NCBI GenBank assembly: GCA_000733355.1
Contig: JNVV01000005.1
Coordinates: 1,083,837 to 1,147,836 of the forward strand
Reading direction: 5' to 3'
Length of the DNA: 64,000 bases
From: Falciphora oryzae
Lineage: Eukaryota; Ascomycota; Sordariomycetes; Magnaporthales; Magnaporthaceae
Shown: piece after piece, positions 1 through 11,096 of the stretch
Layout: the number at the start of each line of letters is the position of its first letter
Position numbering within the stretch: position 1 is the first letter of the stretch
Program-made: the position numbers and the translations under genes
Notes under the pieces: model-generated
What the model was told of the DNA's origin: nothing
The model's database searches: none
Seen by the model: only the letters and a program-made list of their open reading frames with translations

Positions 1-414
1 GGAAACGGGAAACCCAGCCTCTTATCACCACTCTTATAAGTCCCCGCGGGGCCGACCCCGACACCCACCGACCCCAATACCTTTTTATTATTGTTATTAA
101 CGCATTTATCCCGCCGCCGCCTCTCACTTCTCACCACAGCCGTGTATTGGACTGCTTTCTCCGTGTCTTGTCCGTCCAAGGAGAAACAACCAGTGACGTG
201 TCTACCCTGCCACACAAGAGAAGGCTGGAAGAGGCTGGGCCGGGTGTTCTGGAGAAATCCAATCTCCAGACAAGACGTCAGCCCTGGAGGAACAGCGGTT
301 TTTGCGGTGGCGAGTGCAAGGTGGGAGTTTGGGCACCTCTCGGAGGCCGAAATCAAGCTGGAGAGCCGGGCTCGACCGACTCGTTATATCTCTGGAGGAG
401 GTGCGACGAGGCCC
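1..414. other. Upstream region and 5' leader of the 2EXR gene
   Basis: Non-coding as far as can be seen. The frame of the downstream gene stays open back to about position 91, but no ATG occurs in it before position 415, so this stretch is taken as promoter and leader. No other gene is supported. Confidence 0.5.
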
Positions 415-1656
415 ATGAGTCTACACTATGACCCCTCGCGACACCACACCACGGCCGCCGCCCCGCACCACACGTCGTCGTCGACCATGCCGGCCAGCTT
501 CCGCAGCTTCCAGGCGCTGCCGCCCGAGATCCGGACCATGATCTGGGAGTACTCGCTCCCTGACGGGCGCGTGTACGAGGTTCTGGACGCGCCCAACGCC
601 AAGGCGCGCACGCCGCCGCAGCAGGGGCTCATGTTCGCCAACGTGCACCCGGAGCCGCCTCCGGCGCTGGCGGCCGTCTGCCGCGAGTCGCGCTGCTTTG
701 TGCTGCACCACTACCGGCCCCTGGCGTTGGGCAAGACAACAAAGTATGTCGACCTGTCGCGCGACATCCTGCTGCTCGAGCCCTACCTGCTCGTCAAGCG
801 CCTGCACCGCACGCTGCACTTCATGAGCCAGATCCCGCTCATCCGCGACGGCGTCAGCCGCCTGGCCATGGGCACGTCGTACGGCATCTACACGGGCATC
901 TGCCACCCCGTCCTGAGCTGGAAGGTGTCCAAGAGCAACATGGGCAAGCTCGTCTCGCGCCTGGCCGAGTTCCCCAAGCTCAAGACGCTCGTCTTTGTCG
1001 TGCACCAGGAGTTCCAGTTCGAGTTTGACTTTCGCCACCCCGAGCACCCCAGCAATAACCACCACAGCCATAACCACCATCTGGGCCATCATCACCATCA
1101 CCACCATCACCACGGTCTTCACCAACACCAACCCCTGACAGCGCCACCACCGCCTCCTGCCATGCCGCAACCGACGGCAACAGCATCCCTGCCGCCACCG
1201 CCACCACCTCCCCCTCCACCGATGATGGCGCCAATCTACGACGGTCCCACGGCCACGATGCCGGCGCCGTCGCGGCCGCAGGTGGTGCACCAGGCGTACC
1301 GGTTCAAGTTCGACATCGAGGCCAACATCAACCACCGCCCGCACCGCCCGCACCTCAACGAGTTGCTCTACTACCCGCTCGAGATCGACGAGGACAAGGA
1401 AGACTGGGACGTGTCGGCGGCGGGCGGCATCGCGGGCGGCGTCATGGGGTCCGGGGCCGACGCCGCCGAGGACCAGTCGGCCTGGTGCGACCCCTGGCCG
1501 ACCAACGACGACTACCGCCGGTTCCGCCGCCGGTTCCAGCGCGCCGTCAACATGAGCCTCGAGATGGGCCTGGTCGAGGGCAAGAGGCCCGAATCCCTGC
1601 CGTCGCTGCAGGGGGCGAGCCTGCTGTGGAGGTATACGCGAGGCCGGTATTCGTGA
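415..1656 (+). CDS. 2EXR-domain protein, function unknown
   Basis: Intronless 413-residue protein. The N-terminal part has the signature of the fungal 2EXR family: F-x-x-L-P-P-E-I-R-x-x-I-W-E-Y-x-L-P near residues 31-50, followed by an R-V-Y-E-V strand and a conserved C-R-E-S-R segment. 2EXR proteins form large families in filamentous fungi and have no settled biochemical role. Here the domain is interrupted around residues 215-285 by low-complexity sequence: a His-rich stretch with an uninterrupted His run, then a Pro-rich stretch with an uninterrupted run of about ten prolines. The start is the first in-frame ATG at 415. A second in-frame ATG at 487 begins just before the domain and could also be used. 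The 2EXR call is good; any function would be a guess. Confidence 0.85.
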   Translation: MSLHYDPSRHHTTAAAPHHTSSSTMPASFRSFQALPPEIRTMIWEYSLPDGRVYEVLDAPNAKARTPPQQGLMFANVHPEPPPALAAVCRESRCFVLHHYRPLALGKTTKYVDLSRDILLLEPYLLVKRLHRTLHFMSQIPLIRDGVSRLAMGTSYGIYTGICHPVLSWKVSKSNMGKLVSRLAEFPKLKTLVFVVHQEFQFEFDFRHPEHPSNNHHSHNHHLGHHHHHHHHHGLHQHQPLTAPPPPPAMPQPTATASLPPPPPPPPPPMMAPIYDGPTATMPAPSRPQVVHQAYRFKFDIEANINHRPHRPHLNELLYYPLEIDEDKEDWDVSAAGGIAGGVMGSGADAAEDQSAWCDPWPTNDDYRRFRRRFQRAVNMSLEMGLVEGKRPESLPSLQGASLLWRYTRGRYS

Positions 1657-2576
1657 CAGGAGAGACGGAAGAGACGGACGGACGGACAGACGGACAGACA
1701 CCCTGGCCGAGTTTGGAAGCGGCTAGACTTACACCCACCACTACCACCACCACCACACACACCCTTGCTCATGCATACATCGCTTCGCTCCGCGGCATTT
1801 TTTTGTCCCCCTTTCCTTTTTTTGCAGTCCTATTCTATTTTAATCGCCATCGTCGCGGGAAGCTGGGATTATGGCCCGGTTTCGCAAAAGTTCGGCAGGA
1901 ACCCGGCTCGTCGGCACATTGCCCGAACCGGGTATAGGGGAAAAGTCTCGCAACGACGCTTGCCTGGCTTTACTTCGGTGTGACTACACATTGAACAATT
2001 CTTTTTTCTTCTTGGTTATTATTATTGTTTTATATTATGATGTCTATATCCTTTCTCTTTCAAGAGACACCATCACGGAGGAAATATTGGCTTCTCGTTG
2101 GTTCACGCAAGTACATACAAGCAAGATTTAAAGCAGACAGAACAGAACCCGGAGTTCCTATTCAGAATGCAATGATACCGGCTAAATGCCTTGAGAAACG
2201 GCCCGCTCCTTCCCTGGCTGTTTCCTGTGCACCTTGGCCAACTCGGTCAACGACGCAAAACTAGCGAGCCTCTTGTCGATCAGATCACCTGGAAACATGC
2301 GACTGTGATGTAGCACGATTGTCCGGGCCGAAAAAGCTACCAAGGTATTTGGGACCTTTTTCTCCGTCCTTTTCTCACATGGGCCTCGGCACGCAGAACG
2401 AGCGGAGAATCTTTGGTATAACAATGGCTCTCCAACTGCTCGGGCCGTTTATCGACCGGAAAGTTCACCTAGTGCTAGGCCGTGCGCCCTGGTAGTGCTG
2501 CTCCTCCTCACCAACGGCTTACCAGCTTCCACGACCTTCCCGCGCCTCGGAACCGGACGTGGGGTATCAGAGGGGC

Positions 2577-2599
2577 TCTAGTCTAGTCTAGTCTAGTCT
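2577..2599. repeat. TCTAG pentanucleotide microsatellite
   Basis: About 4.6 perfect head-to-tail copies of TCTAG. It is intergenic and has no evident function. Confidence 0.9.
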
Positions 2600-3161
2600 C
2601 CAACCCACGCTTTTGCGCACGGGAGCTGGGCAGAGGTGGGATCGCAGACATCATTCGCCAGAACGACGCGGTCTACAGTTTCGCCTTGATGGGACAGCCC
2701 AAGGAGCCCAGAACCAAAAACTATATCGTCTCTCAGGTTCCCCGACGCGCGGTCTAGCGCCGGACCAAAATGAAAAACATGGCAAAATATCTGTGACATC
2801 CCAGCAGGTCCGGTCATGAGATGCACCTATCCGTCAAGCGCACCAAAAAAAAAAAAGCTGGGCAGTGGTTTTTCCAGGGGCACCGGGACCGGCTAAATGC
2901 GCCGTGGTGTCGCTCGCACCCCCTCGCGTTGTTTCGGCCGAGCCGCATCTTCCATCGAAGAACAAACCGACTTGACAGCAAATATGATCGTCAATGCCTT
3001 TCCATGCTCCAGGCAAACAGACCCGACGGTTGAATCCTTGGGGCATGTGTGGTTCCTTGTTGGATCTGCGAGCGAGGCGAGACGGGTTGCCCAAACATCG
3101 TGGTCGATACACTCACCCCTCCCCCTTCCCCAACGCCGACCCCGGCCTCCCTCCTGGAGCT

Positions 3162-3213
3162 ACTCATTGAGGTTTATGTATGTGTCGGGCCTCATACTTA
3201 AACCTCAATGAGT
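3162..3213. repeat. Inverted repeat forming a hairpin
   Basis: ACTCATTGAGGTTTA (3162-3176) is perfectly complementary to TAAACCTCAATGAGT (3199-3213). After one T-T mismatch the stem continues for five more pairs (3178-3182 with 3193-3197), leaving a 10-nt loop. The stem totals 20 pairs over 52 nt. Either strand could fold. No reading frame or promoter explains it. Confidence 0.85.
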
Positions 3214-5050
3214 TTACCTGGGCAAACCCAAGACCCAAGGTACGAGTCCAGAGTGCACGTCTTTGTCGATTGCGCGGTGCGGACGCGACGCCCTCCCACA
3301 CGCCACCCTGCCAGAGGCCGGAAAGGCGAAAAGCATATCAAATGAAGGGTACTCCGTCGACGAGGGGCGGGGGGTCCATCCATCGTCCATCTGCTTGTCT
3401 TGATTCGCTTCTAGACTTTTGGCGACATATTCCAACGTCTCATCTTTTTTTCCCCCCTTCCTGCGCTTCAGACGAAAAAAAAGGTTTCCCCATCATGGAT
3501 CCCCCTTGGTGTTTGTTTCCTTTGTCAAATGTTTTTTACTTTGCCGAATTTCAAGCTTCTCGGTAGGACCGGCAGTCGGCAGGGTCAAGCGGGAGACGTT
3601 CTGCACCAATCGCAATCACATAATGCTGACCAAGAAGGTCTTGACCGCCCTGTCTCCGCCATCCAAAGCTCTGTTTCCGCTCGTTGACGTTGTGGTCACT
3701 GGAAAGCTTCCGGCTCCCAAGCTTATTTGATTGAAGTCTATCTGATCCGAAAGGGAAAACCCTTGGCGAGGGGCCTGTTCGCAAGGCACCAGGGCCAAGG
3801 CAGAATGGGGGTGTGTGGTGAGGGTGGTGGTGGTAGTGGTGGGTTGACCGCTGGGCAGGATCAGCGTAGAAACAAAACAAAACAAAAAAAAAAAAAAAAA
3901 AAAAACCGAGGATGGCAACGAGACCTGACCGGGGACGTTCATGCCTCGTCCCGTGCCATCGTGGGCCGGGTTGGGTTGAGTTTTTAGGTCAATGCAAAGC
4001 AGAAAAGAAAAGAAAAAAAAAACAGAGGGAGGAAATCCGAGAGACTCGAGATGAAACAGCGACAGCCAGGAAGCGGCTGCGCGGCCCCCTTCGGTGCTAC
4101 TAACAGACTTGTATACTCTGTATAGTGCGTTACGGCTGGATGCCACGATTTGCCCGTTTTAGGGTCGCCCTGCCCGCATCTATTCGGCAATGCATTTGTT
4201 TCTTGGTTTTGTTTCCTCTGGCGGGACGCAAAAAAAAAAAAAAAAAGTTAGGACGGTGGCTGTTGCGGCTCGGCGGTGAACTCGGAAAACATCCCAACCC
4301 CAGCCCAGGGGGCAGCCGTCGACGACGTGTCCCGTATTAATGTATTATGGTTCCGAGGGGGCACATCAGAGGTCGAAAATCCGACTGACGCTTTGGGGGT
4401 TGGGAGTCGCGCAACCCTCGATCGAGGCACAGGGCTCCGGACAGTCAATATGGGGTCCAAATTGCGAACGCCGAGCCTCCTGTGAGACTGCGCATCACAC
4501 ACCACCACCACTCCGGCTGGCTCGCCGGCCTCTCGAGGCCATGTGGAAAATGCGTGTTCGGTCAAGATGGCGGAAGACAGGGCCGAGTGGCTCTCCCCTG
4601 GCTCAAGTCGAACGACTGGGGAATACCCCGGGCAAGCCGGAGCAAAGCAAGGCCACCCACCGGCCCGTCCCTGGGGGCTTGTTTCTTTCAGTTAAGGCTT
4701 ACATACGGTTTCTCACATGGAAATGCATCTCAAGCCCCATTCGATTGACCACGTCAGGGACTTTGCAGGACAAGGCCAGCGGTGGAACTTTGGCCCGTGT
4801 ACCTTGAGAAGGAGAAAAGAAAAAAAAAATCCGATAACACAAGAGGTCCGACGAGAGGCCGAACAAGATACCACGGAGCAACAATCAAAATCTCACACGC
4901 ACGGGGCAGTGGTCGATCTGCCGTGTCCTCCGCCAAGACAAAATACGCCCAACCCCCTCAAAAGCCCGGGAGCAGCGAAGCGACGAGTTAACAAGCAGCA
5001 GTGAACTCAGACAAAGGCGTCCCTCCAATTCGACCGTAGCGGCGGGGGTC

Positions 5051-6811
5051 ATGGACCGCAGCAGCGACCGCCGAAATGCCAGCGAGACAACCGCGCTCTT
5101 GGGTGCAGCGCAGGTCGTGCCGACCGCCGAGGCCGTAGAGGTCTTGGCCGCCGACGACGCCACCCGGCCGCCATCGGTTGCCAAGAAGGGCTACGGCACA
5201 AATGGCGGCCGCAACAGCAGCACCAGCAGCAACGGCGGCGGGCCGTCCTCTTCCTCCGCCTCCTCGGTGGCCTCCGGGTCCGTCGACGACGAAGAGACCG
5301 CCACAGCCACCACCACCACCGCTGGCTCCGACGACCGCATCCCCAAGGCGCAGGTCTTCTGGCTGTGCCTGGCGCGCCTCGTCGAGCCCGTCGCCTTCTT
5401 CTCCATCTTCCCCTACATCAGCGAGATGGTCAAGTGCAACGGCGCCCTGGCCGACGCCGACGTCGGCTTCTACAGCGGCCTGATCGAGTCGCTCTTCAGC
5501 CTGACCCAGGCCGCCGTCATGATCCACTGGGGCCGCCTTGCCGACCGCGCCGGCCGCAAGCCCGTGCTCGTCGCCTCGCTCGCCGGCGTCGCCGTCGCCA
5601 CGGCCTGCTTCGGCCTGACCAAGTCCCTCCCGCAGATGGTCGCCGCCCGCTGCTTCGCGGGCGTCTTTGCGGGCTCCGTCGTCACCATCCGCGCCATGCT
5701 GGCCGAGAACAGCACGCCCGCCACACAGGCCCGCGTCTTCAGCTGGTTCGCGTTTGCAGGCAACCTCGGCATCTTCCTAGGCCCCTTGGTGGGCGGCGCC
5801 CTCGTCGACCCGGCTCGCCAGTACGGCGGCGTCTTTGAGCGCGTCGCCTTCTTGCGGGAGTACCCCTACGCGCTGCCCAGCTTCGCCGTCGGCATGCTGT
5901 CTGCAGTCTCATGCATTACGACTGCGCTCTTCGTCAAGGAGACCCTCCCTTCCGACGAGGATGCTCTTGTCAGCAACGACGACAACGCCTCCGAGGGCGA
6001 GAGGAGGAAAAAGGCCCTCGCGGCGGCAGAAAAGGCGCGCCAGGAGTCCATCTCGCAGCTGCTCCGCGAGCCCGGCGTCCCCGCCGTGTTGCTCAACTTC
6101 GCGTGGCTATACTTCGTCGCGTCCGGCTACACCGTCATCATCCCGCTGTGGTGGTTCACGCCGGTATCACTCGGCGGCTTCGGCTTCACGCCGCTGCAGA
6201 TCTCCGTCATGATCGCCTTCAGCGGCATCGTGCAGGCCATCTGGCTCATCGTGGTTTTCCCGCCACTGCAGCGCCGCCGCGGCACCAACGGCGTCATGCG
6301 CATCTGCGCGACCGCCTACCCCTTCTTCTTCATGGTCGCGCCCGTGGCCAACATGCTGCTGCGGCAGGACGCGGAGCCCGCCTTTTGGGCCTTCTTCCCG
6401 CCGTCGCTGGCGCTGAGCAGCGGCGTCGCCATGGCCTTCACGGCGTCGCAGCTTGCCATCAACGAGGTCAGCCCGTCGCCGCGCGTGCTGGGCACGCTGA
6501 CGGCCTTCTCGCTCATGATGACGAGCGTCACGCGCGCTATCTGCCCGGCCCTCTTCACGACCCTGTTTGCCATCGGCGCCAAGACGCAGCTGCTGGGCGG
6601 GTATGCCATCTGGGCCTTTATGGTCGTGCTGGCAGCTGGCTTCACTGCCGTGACTAGACTCCTGCCCGACTACGAGGAGCTCAAGCGCCAGAGGCTGGAG
6701 AGGGAGCGGGCTAGGGCTGAGGCGGGAGAGGAGGATGTCGATGATGCGACCGTAGTAAGCGGGCTCTTAAGAGTCGGGGAGCACCTGATGGGTGGCAGAC
6801 TTGACGACTGA
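5051..6811 (+). CDS. Major facilitator superfamily transporter
   Basis: Intronless 586-residue membrane protein. About 100 hydrophilic, Ser-rich residues precede the first membrane span (near residues 100-120). The family signature between spans 2 and 3, G-R-L-A-D-R-A-G-R-K, sits at residues 161-170. A G-N-L-G-x-F-L-G-P-L-x-G-G segment near residues 237-250 matches the span-5 antiporter motif of the drug:H+ antiporter (DHA1) group. A charged cytoplasmic loop near residues 300-335 separates the two halves, and the tail is acidic and Arg-rich. Overall it resembles the fungal and plant tetracycline-resistance-like, zinc-induced-facilitator-like branch. The substrate cannot be read from sequence; the membrane could be vacuolar or plasma membrane. 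The start is the first ATG of the frame. Confidence 0.92.
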   Translation: MDRSSDRRNASETTALLGAAQVVPTAEAVEVLAADDATRPPSVAKKGYGTNGGRNSSTSSNGGGPSSSSASSVASGSVDDEETATATTTTAGSDDRIPKAQVFWLCLARLVEPVAFFSIFPYISEMVKCNGALADADVGFYSGLIESLFSLTQAAVMIHWGRLADRAGRKPVLVASLAGVAVATACFGLTKSLPQMVAARCFAGVFAGSVVTIRAMLAENSTPATQARVFSWFAFAGNLGIFLGPLVGGALVDPARQYGGVFERVAFLREYPYALPSFAVGMLSAVSCITTALFVKETLPSDEDALVSNDDNASEGERRKKALAAAEKARQESISQLLREPGVPAVLLNFAWLYFVASGYTVIIPLWWFTPVSLGGFGFTPLQISVMIAFSGIVQAIWLIVVFPPLQRRRGTNGVMRICATAYPFFFMVAPVANMLLRQDAEPAFWAFFPPSLALSSGVAMAFTASQLAINEVSPSPRVLGTLTAFSLMMTSVTRAICPALFTTLFAIGAKTQLLGGYAIWAFMVVLAAGFTAVTRLLPDYEELKRQRLERERARAEAGEEDVDDATVVSGLLRVGEHLMGGRLDD

Positions 6812-7368
6812 TCACTGCCCTGTCTGCATTATGCTTCTCTTTAGAATATTCTCCGGGTACATCTACACGTGCTGCATACGTTTATACCCAAGATAGACCT
6901 CATCTCGCTGTTGGATGTCTAGACGTATTAGATAGACCACACAGTACCAATGCTTTGATGCGTTTGTAGTACGAGCGAGTTGCATGGAGGAAAACCCAAC
7001 AACACTACCAGCATGGAGAACAAGATGAAAAAGTTGGTTGTTTGTTAAAGTATTTGCGAGAAAGAAAAGCGGTCACAAAAGAGAGAGAGAGAAAACCCTT
7101 GCCGATTATCTCGTATGACTCCGCCGATGCGAACGCCTCCGGATGAAATGAAGCAAGGTGCCGGACTCCTTGATGATGCAGACAGTAAGCCCCAAACTCC
7201 CCAGGAATGCAGCCGACCCAAAATATCCCCAAACTCCTGATGATGCGCGCTAGATCCTAAGGATCTTCCCAGAAAAACAACCCAAAAACGCCATTTTTTA
7301 TCCGATCCCCCCGGGTGGGAGCATTTTTTTTATACAGTTGTTCTCAACAATCCTCTTGAGAGGACCCC
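6812..7368. other. Convergent intergenic region
   Basis: Lies between the 3' ends of the MFS gene (+) and the small Ser/Pro-rich gene (-). It should hold both 3' untranslated regions. No gene is seen. Confidence 0.5.
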
Positions 7369-7635
7369 CTAGTACTGAAAGTCCAGAGACTGGCGCATCC
7401 GGCTGGAGCGCGTGGGCAGGAAGAAGTTCTCGTTGGACGCCGACCTCGACCGGCCGAGGACGAAGGGCTGCTGCTGGGGCCAGGTCTCGGTGACGGGGCC
7501 GGGCCGCGAGAACTGCAGCTCCCGGATGCGCTGCAGCTGGGGCTTGGGCGACGAGGGCGGGGACGAGAGGGGCGTGCGGGGGCTGGAAGCGCCCGAGGTG
7601 GTCATGTTGGCGCTGTAGTAGACGGAGCCGGACAT
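7369..7635 (-). CDS. Small Ser/Pro-rich hypothetical protein
   Basis: Single-exon 88-residue protein starting at an ATG. It is rich in Ser-Pro and Thr-Pro pairs near residues 15-32 (possible proline-directed kinase sites), followed by a more ordered L-Q-R-I-R-E-L-Q-F stretch. The tail is basic and Ser-rich, with R-S-R-S-A-S and R-M-R-Q-S-L, which look like basophilic kinase or 14-3-3-type sites. There is no signal peptide or membrane span, and I do not recognise the family. Support comes from strongly G/C-biased third positions, a clean ATG and a TATA-like element about 360 nt upstream. It could instead be the 3' exon of a longer spliced gene. Confidence 0.6.
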   Translation of the reverse strand: MSGSVYYSANMTTSGASSPRTPLSSPPSSPKPQLQRIRELQFSRPGPVTETWPQQQPFVLGRSRSASNENFFLPTRSSRMRQSLDFQY

Positions 7636-7993
7636 TTTTGCGGGTGGGTGGTTGGGAGTGTTGAGATGGAAGAAAGAACAAGGTCGAGAACGAGGCGAGA
7701 TTGATGTAAGATGTGGTTGTGTGAGTGATGAAATCCGGGCGCAATTAAGGGCTCGGGTTGGTCGATGGCTGTCCTCGGCGGCTAAGGCTCTGCGGCTCGG
7801 GATGGACCGACTTCCAAGGTGGGTTGAAGGAGCAAGGGATGGGGATGATAAGACAGCTAAGAGATGCAGATATGCGTGGAAGCAACTGTGTGAGAAGATT
7901 GCTTTGCAGTGTTGGCTGTGTGTATCAAGGCCCTGTGAGCTCTGGGGATGAGGAGGAGGTTGGGAACGGCTGGCAAAGACGATTTGGCCAGTT

Positions 7994-8005
7994 GTTTATA
8001 TAAAA
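7994..8005 (-). promoter_or_regulatory. TATA-like element
   Basis: The sequence TTTATATAAAA reads as TATATAAA on both strands. On the minus strand it lies about 360 nt before the ATG of the small Ser/Pro-rich gene, so it could position that transcript. Assigned by motif and location only. Confidence 0.3.
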
Positions 8006-9138
8006 CCGTCAGGACGGGGTCAGGCTTCATCACTAACGCCTTCCAATACTTTGCAGCGTGCGAGCGGCACAGGCGTCCGAGGGACCACGCCGGCCGGCCG
8101 ACTTACTGGGCCAAGAGGCTTGTTGATCACGGCCTGGCCTGCCTGGAGATTGATAGTTCCACCAAGGTCGGCGAAGCAATCACCAACGAGGAAACCCCCG
8201 CAGCCCATGTTGGAATCCTACTGGACTGGACAGGGAAGTTTTGTTTTCCCCGCCGAACGCGCCCAACATCGACCCAGAGTGCGGGCAAACGAGATTGCTC
8301 TGTGCACCCTGTCGTGCTTGCGTTTGCTGTTGTTACTTCTAAAGTTAGCAGCCCGTCTTAGTGCGAGCAGCAGCGCGTGGGCAGAGGTGGGCCGTTCGGC
8401 TTACTACACACCCAGGCTGGGTGCCGTGGCCGTGGCAGTGCGCCCCCGGAGCTATTGGGAGGCTTGGAGGCTGCGCACGCCGCCGCTAGAAGCCAGGCCG
8501 CCAGTATTTTGGCTGAGGGAAGGCTTTTGCAGCGCAAGAAGATCTGACTGACCCTATCATCTCGCGCGTCCTGATTCGCTCTCGCGGGCTCGGTAACTGG
8601 CCCTCCTCCCCTGTCCACTCAGCGTCAGACTGAATCTGGATAATCTTATGTCCGATGTGTGTGATGTGTACTATCTCTTTCACCGGGTCCTCCTCCCCCC
8701 CATTACATGCATGATTTTGTGCACGACATAACATCACCCAGCAGCAGCAACCGTCCCTGCTTTGCTACGCGCTTCCAGTGTTCTAGACAGGACCGGCGCG
8801 GCGCGCGCCCAGATTGGGGCGAGGGCACGCGCTGAGGCTTCCGCGACGTTACCCGACGTCTCAGGGCCCACCGCTGCTTTCCCGAATCGGGCGTGGGTGT
8901 CCACCTCTAGGCCGCCCCTAGGTGCTTCTGGGAGTGGGCACAGCTTCGCTTTTTTTCTTTTTTCGGCAACCTTTCAGGGTCCTCTGTGCTGTGCAGCGAG
9001 TCGGCCGCAACGGAGCGCAGCATCTCACCCAGCCTGGAGCGTTGTCAGAGCACTTGCCCCTGTGTCTTAGGTGGTCTTGAGTGAGCCGTGCCCTTTTGCG
9101 GGGTGTTGATGAGGCTTGAGGATGAAAAGCACAATGGC

Positions 9139-9141
<3 letters not shown>

Positions 9142-9170
<29 letters not shown>
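9142..9170. repeat. T29 homopolymer tract
   Basis: Twenty-nine consecutive T residues, the longest homopolymer in the window, about 430 nt upstream of the Erj5 start codon. Its exact length is prone to sequencing error. Confidence 0.85.
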
Positions 9171-9596
9171 CTGAAGCGCCTATCACAAGAATCTCATAGA
9201 AGAATATCAGAAAAGCACCGAGAAATAAAAGGACAAGATAATTTCACATAATCCTCCCTATTTACATCAAACGGCAAGCGTGCGTGCAGCCGGGCGTGAC
9301 TTGACTTGCCGGTATTTCTGAAGCCCCGCGCGGTTTATCGGGCTATTATTATAAGCGTGCCTGAGCCCGGCCCGGCGAACTGACAGCTGGCCTCAGAAAT
9401 CGGAAACGACTGGAACCCCAGCCGTGCACCACCAAGAAATATTTCTTACCCTGGAACGGGGGCAACCTGCCACAACGTCTGGTTAAAACCCCGACTCTCC
9501 CGCGACCTGAACATTGGACACAAGTGCAAGTCTCTTTTCCATACCTGGTGCACCAACGTACAGACACCAAACACTGCGGGAAATGCAACAGCGGCC

Positions 9597-11096
9597 ATGA
9601 AGATCTCGACATTGTCGCTTGGCCTGCTGGCCCTCCTGACGCCCTTTGCGGCGGCCTGGGACAAGGAGGGTAAGTCGTTTGCACTCCCCTCCAGAAACAC
9701 TCTTGCAGTCTCATCGCTCTTTGCAAACATGTTTGCGAATAGTGGCACACGTTTGGCCGATGGTTAGAGGTTGCTAACGCTGTGGTGTCGTCCAACAAAG
9801 ACCGCGAAATCTTCCGCGTCCGCGACGAGCTCATCGCCGGCGAGGGCCAAGATGTGACCTTCTACGACTTCCTGGGCATCAAGCCCGCGGCCTCGATCGA
9901 CGACATCAGCAAGGCCTACCGCCAAAAGTCGCGCCAGCTGCACCCGGACAAGGTCAAGCAGCAGCTGACGGCCGAGCGGGCGCGCGCCGCAAAGGCCAAG
10001 GACAAGAACAAGAAGAAGAAGCCGCCGACGCAGGCCGAGGTCAAGGCGGCCATCAAGAAGGCCTCGGACCGCCAGGCCCGCCTGTCCATCGTGGCCAACA
10101 TCCTGCGCGGGCCCAGCCGCGACCGCTACGACCACTTCCTCGCCAACGGCTTCCCCTCGTGGAAGGGCGCCGACTACTACTACAGCCGCTACCGGCCCGG
10201 GCTGGGAACCGCCATGTTCGGCGTCTTCCTCATGGGCGGCGGCCTGGTCCACTACCTGATCCTGTACATGAACTGGAAGCGCCAGCAGGAATTCGTCGGC
10301 CGCTACATCAAGTTTGCCCGCCAGACCGCCTGGGGCGACAGCCTCAACATCCCCGGCGTCGAGGCCGGCTCCGGCTCGCGCACGCCGCCCCCGGCCGCCC
10401 CCGCCGCCGACTCGGACGAGCAGCAGGCCGCCATGCCCATGAACCGCAAGCAGCGCCGCTTCCAGGAGCGCGAGTCGCGCCGCGAGGCCTCCAAGGGCTC
10501 CGCCGTGGGCGGCCGCCGCCGCAAGGCCTTCGCCTCCAGCGGGAGCGCCACCCCGACGCCGCAGTCGTCGGGCCCGACGGGAGCTAAGAAGCGCGTCGTG
10601 GCCGAGAACGGCAAGGTGCTCGTTGTCGACTCGCTCGGCGATGTCTACCTCGAGGAGGAGGACGAGGATGGCAACATTGCCGAGTTCCTGCTTGATGTGA
10701 GTTTTACGCCTCCTTTTTCCCCTTGATCCTCATTTAAAGACCATGCAATCTGACAGCCTATCCCACCCCATCCAGCCCAACGAGATGGCCAAGCCCACCA
10801 TCAAGGACACGGCCCTGTTCCGCCTGCCCATCTGGGCCTACGAGTCGACCGCCGGCCGCATCCTGGGCGGCAAGAAGGACTACGAGGCCGTCCCCGACGA
10901 GGACGTGGATGACGAGGCTGCCCCGGCCGACGACGACGACTCGTCGGAGCCCGGCAAGCGCACGCCCAGCACCGACTCGGCCGAGGACTTTGAGCTGCTG
11001 GAGAAGTCGACCGACTCGCTCGGCCAGGCCAAGGCCAGCAGCGCCCAGGGCAAGGCAAACAAGGGCGGAAGCAAGCGCAAGCAGAAGAAGAAATAA
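9597..11096 (+). CDS. ERJ5: ER membrane J-domain co-chaperone Erj5
   Basis: Three exons (9597-9669, 9801-10696, 10776-11096) give 429 residues. Introns start GTAAGT and GTGAGT and end AAAG and CCAG. A signal peptide (residues 1-20, ending A-A-A) is followed by W-D-K-E-D-R-E-I-F-R, the start expected for the Erj5/DNAJC1-like family. The J domain has its H-P-D triad at residues 72-74. A Lys/Ala-rich segment lies before helix IV. A membrane span sits near residues 165-185, and the C-terminal part is charged and Ser-rich. Family members act in the ER as DnaJ partners of the Hsp70 BiP/Kar2 in folding and the unfolded-protein response. The first exon is only 73 nt, encoding just the signal peptide and a few residues, which makes the gene easy to truncate in automated annotation. 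Confidence 0.9.

Larger units (their letters stand above)
1657..5050. other. Intergenic region, 3.4 kb, no gene supported
   Basis: Only short overlapping reading frames without recognisable domains are seen. The stretch contains homopolymer A tracts (2845-2856, 3884-3905, 4230-4246), a TCTAG tandem repeat (2577-2599) and a near-perfect hairpin (3162-3213). The last few hundred bases should hold the promoter and leader of the MFS gene. Confidence 0.55.
7636..9596. other. Divergent intergenic region, about 2 kb
   Basis: Lies between the starts of the small Ser/Pro-rich gene (-) and the Erj5 gene (+) and should hold both promoters. It contains a TATA-like element near 7996 and a 29-nt T tract at 9142-9170. 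No coding region is supported. Confidence 0.5.

Noticed and set aside
421..1701. 426-codon minus-strand frame opposite the 2EXR gene
   Set aside because: A shadow of high third-position G/C in the real gene; its protein is a composition artefact (Val/Arg-rich repeats).
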